Assembly (NCBI GenBank): GCA_037903475.1
Contig: JBAJFG010000549.1
Location: 682,001-746,000, forward strand
Source: Ancylostoma caninum
Lineage: Eukaryota; Nematoda; Chromadorea; Rhabditida; Ancylostomatidae
DNA: 64,000 nucleotides
Direction of reading: 5' to 3'
Part shown: positions 33,301 to 43,893 of the stretch, piece after piece
Layout: every line of letters begins with the position of its first letter
How positions within the stretch are numbered: position 1 is the stretch's first letter
The notes under the pieces: generated by a model
What the model was told of the DNA's origin: nothing
Seen by the model: the letters and a program-made list of their open reading frames with translations, nothing else
Database searches by the model: none
Translations under genes and position numbers: made by a program

Positions 33301-35770
33301 ATTCAATTTTCCGCGTATTCGAGAATTTGTAAATTAAGGCGGCGTGTTTTCTTCAGTCAGTTGCTATCGAGTGTTATTAGGTTAAATCTAATAGACGCAT
33401 ATTCATATTCAACAAGCTCCCGCCTCGTATTAACGCCGCCGTCGAAACGACTCCATTTCACTGAACGCCCTCGATCCCGCCTGACCAAAGCCCGCAGAAT
33501 ATGCTTGTCCGGTTGATTCGAGTGAGTTTTGGCATTTTTAACTGCGTGGGTTGGAGAGGAGGTGTAGTGAAACTACAAAAAATCATTTTTCTTGTAGCAG
33601 TCGTACCATGGCTGTTGTACTGGCGGAGTTAATCACTGTTCCTAGCCAACATATTGTTGTCTAATCAGCCTAAATTTAGTTATACTGAGCATTCTGTAAA
33701 GGTCCAAGAAAACGGCGCTTTTCCGTGTGGCAGATTTCTTCGTCTGAAATCTTTCTAATGCAAATCTGTGGACATTCTTGATTTTAAGAGTACTCAATTC
33801 TTTTAGTTAGTTTTTCTTAGACATTTCTATTTTTTTAACAATGGCAGTTGCCGTGAAAGGTTGTCCGGCTTTGGAAGTCCGGGAGTTCCTGAAGTCTGGC
33901 CTCATGGGAGCGAGTTCTACATTTCTAAAGTACTTGCAATAGCCGAATTATACCAACGCCCTAACGCCGATTTCATCCTTTCCAGATTTCCCAGCTTTGG
34001 CACGTCTCCCAATGTCCGACTTCCGAACTTTCGGTCTTATGCAGTACTTCCGCTCATTTTTCCAGCTGGAAACTCAAAGCGCTCGAACAGACGTGGATGC
34101 AGCCACATGTTGGAAAAAGTTTCCGAGGCTAAATTGGGTGCCAATTCTTAGTTTTTGCTGTGCAGAAAATTTTTGTGAGGGTGGTGTTCAAGGTCTGGCT
34201 CTGAGAGTTTGGGTTCAGCGCTCGACGTAGCTTCGAATTTTCGTTCTTGGACTGTTCAGTTGATGAAAGAAATGATGCTTTGTACCAGTACGTTGTAATA
34301 GTCATGATTTTGCTTAATTGCGTTATCTTTGAAGAAAATTAGATCTTTTATCTACAGTAGCGGCCTGAAAGACATGATCAGCGACTGCATCGACCAGGGA
34401 ATCTTTTGCTGCAGTTCTCCTCTGGATTGAGCTATCCGGAGCGAATTTAGATATGCATTCAAGCTCTATGAGAGCTTTCTAGAAGCAGCTTTCATGGGTA
34501 CAGACTCAGTTCCAAAATTTCAATTCCTCGACTTTCGTGGATCTTATTCAGTTTATGCACTCCCAGCTGTAGTTAGAAAAAAAGAGCTGATACAGGTTGG
34601 CCTCATATTTGCCTATTGTTGCCAGTGGAATTTGACTGCTGAACCCTCCTTGTTGCTCAAATGTGAACAAAAAATTGATTGGTCGAATTTATCAAAAAAT
34701 TTGTTTCAGTGTATCTTTGGGGCACTAACAGCATTACAGTTTTTATATGAGTGTCAGAAAAATTGTTAGTAGCCGGCATCACAGAAATATCCTCCGTCGG
34801 AACGGTTGCTTTTTCTTTGGAACAATTAAAAAATTCTTTTATCCAAATATAATGGAGTTGTTGGCAGTCTCAATTTTTATGCTAAGAGAAGAACTAGAGT
34901 GCACGACTTTTATAGCAAATTACTCGCTCATAATACGACTTAGAATAAGTCCTCCGTGAATCGAAATAAGGCGATACAAACGAACAACGAAAATATTGGC
35001 GAAAGCGATGAATTTGGACTTAGAACGCGATAGCCCTGTTTGAAAGCAGTTGGCATCAATATTATGCAGCGAACCATTATTTAGACCCTCATCACATCCT
35101 AAAATTTCGACCAAATAGCTTAATCCATAGTTGAGTTGCGATTGAAAAAATACCGCGTTCAACAGTGCCACTGATCATATCCTATTGGCCGCTATTCTAT
35201 AAACAGCGGTTTTTGTCAATGCCATCCTCACTTTCTCCTTTGAAATGAAGATCCTAACCGTTTGTGTCAGCGAACTCATTTTATTTTGATTTATCTCTCT
35301 TACAATAATATATATGTGAGGGATAAATTCTAGAAAGGTCTACTGTTATGGAAGTTTACCCTCGCGGAGTAGAGCTTCTAATCAATCAGGTTTCTCTGAT
35401 TCATTTAGTACGTTTTTTACAGTGAGTGTAACAGCTTATGCACGGAAAATTGTCTTTCTTACCCTAAAAAGCCATAATCCTTACAATGATCACAGGGTTC
35501 TGGACCTTTTCCACTGAACCCCTGTATTTGCCGGATAGTGAATGGAAACTTTCCTAATTTTGAAGTGATCTAGATGGCTAAACATTGGCAAAAACTAACA
35601 ATACCTACTGCAACGCATACTATGAAGTATTGATCTGTTATGATGACAAACAGTCAGGTTTCGCTGTAGTAAAGGTGGATAAATAAGACCATTCCAGACT
35701 AGACTCGTGCGACACACATACGTACATACGTCTTTACTATGAAAGATACCCCCAGTCCTGATGCAGATCG
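30373..35770. other. Long gene-free stretch
   Basis: No supported gene in 5.4 kb. It contains a G-tract at 31041-31060, a 20-bp tandem duplication at 32621-32660 (unit CTATTTGTAAACAACTKGTS), TTTA-type repeats at 32430-32450, and CTGTTTCA-like words. Plus-strand frames at 33283-33516, 33861-34151 and 34494-34769 have no recognised domain or coherent splicing. Confidence 0.45.
32621..32660. repeat. 20-bp tandem duplication
   Basis: Two adjacent copies of a 20-base unit beginning CTATTTGTAAACAACT, differing at two positions near the end. GTAAACAA matches a forkhead-type site, so there are two such sites 20 bp apart. This may be coincidental. Confidence 0.8.
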
Positions 35771-36006
35771 AGGGCAATTTGTGCTAGCTGCGTGCGTCAG
35801 TCGGTCGTCGGACGCACGCATCTATTTGCGAAGGATTTTTCATAAAGAGCGGTCAACGTGGCATGCACATCCTCAATGAAGAGAACGCGCAGCAGTCGTA
35901 AAGCCGTAAAGGCGTGCGTCTGAGCTGCGACTGCAATGCTACAGGGCCCTTCTTCATCATATAGACTCACGCACGTCAATAGCACGCATCCAGTATGAAT
36001 TGCCCT
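35771..36006. mobile_element. MITE, family D, copy 2
   Basis: The left end starts AGGGCAATTTGTGCTAGCTG followed by CGTGCGTC. The right end inverts to AGGGCAATTCATACTGGATG followed by CGTGCTAT. Internal GCGTGCGTC words and a 10-bp perfect hairpin (35789-35798 against 35811-35820) are present. A further degraded right-end copy lies at about 36090-36156, and a shorter relative at 17702-17800. The minus-strand frame 35797-35985 is contained in the element and is not a gene. Confidence 0.66.
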
Positions 36007-39000
36007 TTAGACGCATGTGATGCGCAAGCATTTGCGGCTTTGCAACTAATCAGAGTATGCCACATTGGCTAGTCATCATGGAAAATCCCCGTTAACCGTC
36101 ATACTTGCGTCTGATGCGCGACTGAAGCAAGCGTCCAGTTTGAGTTCCCTCTTAGCGATTTTCTCAGAAGCTTCATGGAATAATGTCATAGCACTTTTTC
36201 CTCCACTACGTTTATTCTGCTGTCATTTCTTCGAAACATCTTACTGGTTGCAAAAACCGAAACAGCACAGGATACATGTGCACTCGAGTTGATTGAATCC
36301 GCCTAATTCCAGAACTTTGTCGCATTTACGTCAGTTGCGAATCTACAAAATGCCAGCAAAAGTACGGTAGGATTTGATTCCCCTTCATCACCTCCGCTCG
36401 TTCTTCTTCTCGTACAGTAGCCTAATCCTCAAAGCAAAAGTTTCGCCGACACGGGGGCCGACGGAGAGACGGGCCGGGGCTAAAGTCAAGGTCCCGCTGC
36501 TGGAGTGGCTCGCACGAAATTCGATATCGCGTCGGGCGATCAGCAAAAATTGTCTGGCGTGGCCGTGACCCAGCGCCGAATTCGTGCCCTCCTCCTCTCA
36601 CTAACCGTCAATTAATCGCGGACCTCGATTATGTAATGAGAAAATGGACGTTCAGTCGAATGGACTGCTGATGAACAGTGCCACGATGACGTCATGATGG
36701 TTCTACTGATCCATGGATCTTGATTCAGCTGGCAATCTGGCGTTATTTCGCATTTCTGAGACGTTGAGAGGCTTCTCGTGTTCGAGATGGGTTTTTGTGG
36801 GTTTTCTTGTTAATTTCAACGAGTTTAAAAGGTCGCTACTGTTCATTGAGAGAATTCCTTTGGAAATCCATGAAAATTTTCGTTACGAAGCACTTTTATC
36901 CGTCACTTCAGGCACTTTTTGTGAAGCCAAAATTCGACTACCAAAATGTGCACAGATTCCGTAGCTGTTTGTTATAACAATGTAACCACGCAGAATCCAG
37001 AAAGAGCCCTCCTGAACATAGAAAAATGGATTGTAGACGTTCAGAGCTCAAAAGATCTGAATATGGCCAACTGTCAACAGCTTAAAACCTCATCGAAGTG
37101 CTTTTCATTATTTGCGCTACTAAAAACGCAGGCGTTTGACCTGTCCCGAGCTTGTCGTGACATATTGCACTTTCTGTTCGCCTTCAACTACCGCAATCGA
37201 ATCAAATGTTATGTTAAACTTTGGACAGCCCTGTACTAGTTCCAAAGCCCCTGTTTTAATTGGTCAGTAACTCGGCTACGGTAGCGGAGGTTGTTTGGCC
37301 AAGATTTTATTGAGATTTCTCGTTTGTTCTCCCGAATTTTTTGTGCTTCGACGATTTAGGCATAAATAAGGTATAATGCGCAGTAATAAATAGTTCAAAT
37401 ATATGAACTTGCCATTGTTGTGGTTACTGTAACGTACGGTTGTCCAAGACTAGGACTTTATGGACTCATAACCATGCGCAACCAGGTTAGCAAACCAACT
37501 TTCACGTCCTGTTACTCCTTACATCAAATATTCTGAAGAATAGCAATCACAGTAACCATCTTTAGTTTATACGCTCAACGTCTCACGAATCCTAGCCCTT
37601 TTATAGGTTTTTGAGTTCCAAGAAATTGGAGATTCATGGATTTTTGCCTGCAATTGTGTGCGCTATTGCGTGTGTTTGCTATTTGCAGAGTTCGCCCACA
37701 GTACATAAATTGTACGAACGTTACTGAACGATACGCGGGAATTAACTGAGCCTCTTGATCCAATAGGGGTGACCCATCACCGAAATTTCAAACCGCGAAA
37801 ACTTCTAGTAATGTAAGGTCAGGAATCCGGCTTCTACACCCCTGCTGCTGCTGTAGCAATGCCATGAGAAGTGGAATGTGAGAAGTGCTAATTGTACTGT
37901 TTGTTATTCCCACAGTTCCCAAAACAAATCGCTGACAGCGAGCCAATTCCCGTAACCCTGTGTCTCTAAAATTCCTATACTGAATTGGATCCCTCTCATT
38001 CCCGAGCGGATTTTGGAAGGGCCGTGACCCGCAAACATTGCTAGCGCATTCGATGATGGTCCCGTCAGCGGTTGACCTCTAAAATCCAGGGCCGAATTAC
38101 AACAAACCGTCGGAACGCCCTCAATTGTCGTGCTTCTCGGTATCCACATAATCGATTGATTGCCTGTTCGAAATTCTGGGGGAATTATGTACAGTATCTA
38201 TTGTCCAGAGGACAGAAAGGGTTCTTCTCGGTAGGTTTCAGAGTCGCGATTAGGTGGAGATTTTCCATTATTTTAAGAATGCCAGACTTAACTGCTAATA
38301 ATTAACTGCTTCACTCCTTAGAAGAAGAAGAAGAAGAAGAAGAAGAAGAAGAAGAATTAACCGCACCCGAAAATCAAAGACTTTTCAGGAAAAAATAGTC
38401 TCTAAGACGTGACTGCTACGGTTTTGTTATTGCTTTTGATGTATGGTTGCCATGGGTTACTGTAGCGAGATTGAGAACAAGCTGTGAGGTTGGAATTCAG
38501 ATGTGAGGGATCTGTGCTATCCAGCTTGCTGGGATTCTGTACACATGCCTAATCTAAATTTTGAGAACTTTAGACGCACTTTTTCGTTTGAATAAAGGTA
38601 ATTGTGGTCTGGAGCTTAGGTGCTGTACTGTAGCATGAAGACGGGACCATCAGTAGATTTTTTCTTTACTACTGTATCCTCATAACAATGCTGGTGGAGG
38701 TTCAAGTGGAACCCGACTTCGTGATGTTTTAGCCTTTTGATGGACTTACCAGGCCACTATTGCCAGTAAAGGTGAATAATTTTCGACAAACCTTCGGTGG
38801 GAGTGTGTCTTCATCAAAAGGCCTCGCACTTCTAAGGATGGCCTAAAACAACTTGCGCCTGGATGAACTAGTGAATTCGGCAACCAGCTTGTAGAAAACT
38901 GTTTTTTTTTTTTGTCAAATGCTCCTACAGACAATGTATATGTCTCCAGGCTCTTATTCGCTGTAAATTTGCTCATTTCAAGCGGTTTCGCGCTATCCCA

Positions 39001-39147
39001 ATCAGCCTAAGCGTCCTGTAGATGTTTTGATGTTCGTAAGTGATCTACACTAGACTATTTTGTGGATTTCCGGTGACAGGACACCTTTCTGAGCCCGCAA
39101 GCATCATCACGATTATTCATAGTAAATTTGTTTGAGGACCCAAGTTT
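36007..39147. other. Gene-free stretch
   Basis: It contains a degraded family D remnant to about 36160 and a CpG-rich patch at about 36440-36590. A lone inverted mariner-type end, TTTGGACAGCCCTGTA, ends at 37235 without a partner. The GAA microsatellite is listed separately. No exon model is supported. Confidence 0.42.
38321..38356. repeat. (GAA)12 microsatellite
   Basis: Twelve uninterrupted GAA units. RTE elements in this window end in GAA repeats (27423-27437), but no LINE sequence precedes this tract, so it is called a simple repeat. Confidence 0.95.
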
Positions 39148-39293
39148 ACCCTTTACCTAGCACCCATCAACATGTTTACCCATACATGACATTACCCGTG
39201 CAGCGATAATGTTCGAGGTGTTAGCACGCATACCATGGGTAATCTTAGTGATGCATGCCGGTCCTGCTATCCAAGGGTCGGGATACCTATAAA
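39148..39293. repeat. Dispersed repeat family A, copy 2
   Basis: It shares with 43748-43893 a well-conserved block reading TACCTAGCACCCA, then CATGTTTACCCA, then a CATTxxC word. It shares with 1640-2172 the ATGGGTAATCTxxxTGATGCATxC block. The order is the same in each copy. The type is unknown. Confidence 0.68.
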
Positions 39294-40988
39294 TATAAGG
39301 TCACCCATCCTTTCAATGATAGATCTAGACCCTAATCATCCTCAAAACAAAGGAATTATTTATTCATTTATTTTAGTCATTTGTTTTTAAAGAAAATACC
39401 TTATCCTGTTAGGGCTTTTGTTATTTGACCATCTACAGTAGATTTCCCTGTTTAATAAACTCTTGTCGTTATAAATCTGCTCCTGGCTCAATATACTGGC
39501 TCCCCACCAGTTTTCCGATTCCCACATTTGGAACTGTGCCAAACCGAGACGACTCGGCTTTTTAGCCATGTGTCCCGCTGGCCGTCGTCGTTATCCCATT
39601 GTTTCACGGGTGATGACCACATCGGGCGGCTTTTTGTGCTGCTCAAGTGCAGTTCAATTGTTTTGACATAGCGCCAAAAAAGTCGCTCGTCGCTCGCATA
39701 CGCAACAACGCACGCAGCAGTGATTTATTGATCGACATTGATTGTTTGTTGGCGATTTACGTTTGCTGCTGTTTGAAACTCATTGAGATATGTAAATAGA
39801 GAGAGCAATGAAGAGCAATCCTGCCCACGATTGCCAAGCGAGAAGAAACTGACGCACGCATGACGTCATCGTGATCACTCTGGACTATTGGATGGTGTTT
39901 AGATGTTCCGTATTAAGGATGATTGGTGGATGTCATCTAAAATAGTCAGCTTGAAGCTGGAGTTTTTCTTTAAGAGTCAGGAAATGCGCGGAGTTTACAG
40001 AGATGCTCTCCAGTCATGTCCTGCGGTTGTTCCGAAATTCAGTGAAAAATGTGCGAGGAAATTAGAAGCAGTATTAACAAACAGATATGATACTCATGGT
40101 AAAACCGCTCTGAACTGTCCCGAATTTCAACAGTAAATGAGGAATTGGCTCTATTTAGTAGTAGTTTCTAAGAATCTGCTGAGCAATCGATATCTATCTC
40201 ATTTATTGGGCGAGAAATCACTGCTCGTTTGTTACTACCAAAATGTGTCCATAAATCAAGGATGAACAAGAAGGAAGTGGTGTGGCCATTATATCCATTC
40301 CTGAACATTGAATATGAATGCTGTTCGGGGCTACTGCTCCGCGTAAGACCCATTCTAATGCTTTTTACGGCCCCGAATGTTCGACATTCAAATATTCGAC
40401 GCTTTTTTTGAATGCCCTCACTATACTAACCATATTGAAGTTCTTCTTCTAAGAAAGCGTGTTCGAAGCCCTGCCATCCTGGAAATTTAGATCCAAAAGA
40501 GAAATGGTACACATCCTGTATGTATCAACTTGTTAGGTGAAACTTTAACCCCAGTAGGTTTCATTTCGGTTTGTGGGGTTTACCTCTTTACCATTTCTTG
40601 TCACTTAATGATGAGCTAAGTGGTCCTCGGGGCTTGCCTGGGTAATAATCAATAGTCATGCTTACTGACAGCTCAGCTATGTTTCGTCTATCTTCACACA
40701 ATATATCAAAATTTCCGAACGAAAAGATACCGTATCATCCTCAGTCTACCGTATCCCACAATTTGAACAGTCGTCATGGTTTAGCGCTAAAACTGACTTC
40801 GTAGATCACGCGCTGGTTATACTATGTCAATTAAATCTGATCGTGCTAATCAATACATATAATTACTGTTGTACGCGCTGGCCCCACAATGCTACTTAAA
40901 TTTGATGATGCTAATCAATACCTACACTTTCTGTTGCTACGACACATCCAACAGCGCTCACTTCAACCCACAACTTTCCAACTTTACT
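39294..40988. other. Gene-free stretch
   Basis: A CpG-richer patch lies at about 39565-39730. No exon is supported. The sequence GACGCACGCATGACGTCATCG-like text near 39852 contains a palindromic TGACGTCA, a perfect CRE-type site; single sites are expected by chance. Confidence 0.42.
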
Positions 40989-41285
40989 TAGGACCGAATA
41001 AAAATCCAATAATCCAATTCTTCTAATTATCCATTCAGAACTAGATAATAAGAATTTAAAAAAGGGAAAAACCCAAATCCCTTCTTGTCATTCCTAAAGG
41101 ACTGTATTTTTCGGTCTTTTCCAAACATCCGAACTATACTGGCTTATTCGAAGCCGAGTTCAAATTCCGAGTGATTCGATAGGTATCTAATGCATTAGTA
41201 GGTCCTCGCTATACTTCCAATCAAGTCGACTCTACTCAATCACTCAGGGCGAGCGACAGCCTTATAACAAGTCATTATGGAACGG
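40989..41285. repeat. Dispersed repeat family B, copy 2
   Basis: This is colinear with 4495-4745 with many indels. Shared words are CCGAATA near the left end, TATCTAATGCATT, CCAATCAA and CATTATGG. It is slightly longer because of an insertion containing TTTTCGGTC. Confidence 0.55.
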
Positions 41286-43747
41286 GAAATTTTCCTATAA
41301 TTTCACCTACTTTTGAAACCTGAACCAGTCCTCAGCAACTTTCTCCTTCCTCCCTGGTTTTTTCGCCACCGATCATTCGATTTTTATGGCCGGGTGGTCA
41401 TGCAAATTTCGAGGGCCATAATTATTAAGGATGGCACGCGAAGGGATGGGCGTCCGCTTATCGTGTGACCCTCGCATAAGAAGCACTCGAACTATTCATT
41501 ATGGTTTCCTATTTGGGGCATCGTGTAACGGTGTTACGCGTTTGATTACGGTCATACGTGTTTGTTTAGCAAAAAGCATTTGGACTCTAGGACCTATTCA
41601 TATACGAACTCAGGGCTGTTCTTACACCTTTGTTCCATAAATAAGAAGTCTGGGGAGGAATGATGGGAGGAATTTGTTGAAATCCTACAGAAGTTGCTGT
41701 GAAATTCTTCATAGAATTTAGTCTTTTTTTGTTCGGGCATCTTTACCAATTATAATGGTCCCCATGGGGATTGCTAAGCTTCATAGAATTCTAAACGTGA
41801 TTTCAAGAAGGTGGTACTACAAGAATAACTTCTCTCGTTTCTGGAGACTACCTACTTTTTTTCAGAATTTTCTAAAGTTCACCAGAAATTGAGTTATTTT
41901 CTTGCACTTCACCGAAAGCTAATGATGACGACGATAGAACAGATTGACATCGACGCCTTTCCCAACTTCAACCATTTTCCATTACTTCCAATGAGCATGA
42001 GCTTTTTCATGACTTTTTTGATCCAGAACCTTCTCTGGGCATTTCTCAAAACCGGGACAAAGGTCGAGAAAGGCTTCAGTTCATTCTTTTCCATGCCAAG
42101 TCTCTGCTCTACTAAAATTGCTCCTGACCTCTAGAGACTTTCTTCAAGGACACCAACTCGTTTCCTTGATATTCACCGTGAGAAGTAACGATTTGCTGGA
42201 ACTTTTCGGAGACGATACTCCAAAATTTTCCATTTACCTTCTTCTTTGGACTTTATTCTTCAAACACGGAGAGATTTAAAAAAGTGTAAACACCAGGTTA
42301 GAGTTCATTTGTACCCTCCTAGCAGCCTAATTGGCATAATTTGTAAAAATACTGAATATTTACACGAATTTTTTTTTCAGTTTTTCTGCCTGAAATGATG
42401 CTGTCAGGCATACGAGGCCCTGCATTAAATAGACCAGGATGCTAGTGCACGACCCCTGCTATGTGTACTTTTACGATTTCGTGCCATTACTATGTCGGTA
42501 ACCTTTGACCCGTGTGCTCATCGCGTTGTCTGCTCTCTCCTCTCCTGCTCCACTATCTCATCCTGCCTGTTTCTCCACGTTTTCCACAATCTCCACTCAA
42601 ACATAGATAACCCAGAAAAGTGAAGCTGACCTCTGTTGGTCGCTATCTGCAACGAAATCAACGACATCAAGCAGACAAAAGTCGCCGCGCGCGGGCGATC
42701 AGCGGCGAGTTCTTCAGCGCTGGCTATTGCGGATTTACAAATTACACATAAACACACGCATGGCAAGCGTTTCTCGTTTTACACTCGGCATCCACACTCA
42801 GACGGACACCTGCAACAACGACGGATCGCCTCGAAAATCATGCTGTTAGTTCGAGCCGCGGCGACCGCCAACTGCTGTTCGCCCGGAGCGTCGACGCCCA
42901 CCAATGGATCAGTCAACGACGTTTTTAGTGGTTTTTAGCTGCGATCCTGTTGGTTGTGGATTGATGCGCTAGTGACTGGCATTAACATATGTTCGAGTCA
43001 GCAAACGCAAATGAATTCCTTAGGTTTTGCCTCTGGATTGAAGGACTACTGCTTTGCCTTTTTCGTAGGAAATTAGTCTTGTCCTTCGCAGTTTCAAGGA
43101 CAAGAGTATCTTAGAGCTCCAGTTAGCCAATTCGAATGATAGAACTTCGCCTCTATTTCATCAAGGACTTCATTAGAAAAGGCTTTAGCTGCGATCCTGT
43201 TGGTACTATCACATCCAAATTTTATACGAATAATTACAGTTTAAGAAAACTATAGCTGTTAGAATCATTCCCACCTCATTTTATCTAACTCACAACCAGC
43301 TGTCAGTGTTGTTCTCTTGGAGATTTGGTCCAAATCTCTTCATATTTGTAGATCTTCGTGAATACAACCTGTTCATTAACAGTACTTCACATCTTCCTGC
43401 ATTGGAAACGAGGCATATTGGAAACCGGCTGTGGTGCGTGTCCTAGATTGAAAACTTTTCTCCATAGTTTCACCAGCCTTAACGTGGACTACCTATTAAG
43501 TTGGATTTGTCCCATTGCTCACCACTATAAGTTAGCTGCCACATTAATGACAGTTTATTTTGCTGGAAATTGTAGCTTTCTTCAGAATTACCTATTTACT
43601 TTGTAATTATTATAGTAGTTTCTCATCCCTACATGGTTCCCAAAAAAACCGTAGAGTTGTTCTGTTGCTCTTCTAACCAACAGGTTGGCCCTAAACTCGT
43701 CGAAGTCTTTGACCCGATTGCGTCATTCCCATGGCAAATGTTTCAAC
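41286..43747. other. Gene-free; CpG patch and exact short duplication
   Basis: A CpG-rich patch at 42640-42920 has overlapping frames on both strands and no domain. An exact 21-base sequence starting TTTAGCTGCGATCC occurs at 42934-42954 and again at 43184-43204. A T-run acceptor ends near 42380 with no supported exon following. Confidence 0.42.
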
Positions 43748-43893
43748 GTACCTAAACTTACCCATTACCTAGCACCCACTATCATGTTTACCCAAACGTG
43801 GCATTGTCTAAACCCAGTGATCACACCCAAGGGTATGAGATTGCTTACATATCCTTGCAGTGATGTATCCTGGCCTTGCTGAAATTCCGTTCA
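43748..43893. repeat. Dispersed repeat family A, copy 3
   Basis: The left half matches 39148-39205 closely (TTACCTAGCACCCA, CATGTTTACCCAAAC). The right half matches more weakly with GTGATGTATCCTGGCCTTGCTG, comparable to the GATGCATCC...CTTGCTGGAAT block near 2138-2162. Confidence 0.68.

Noticed and set aside
38321..38356. (GAA)12 as the tail of another RTE insertion
   Set aside because: No LINE C-terminal coding sequence precedes it on either strand.
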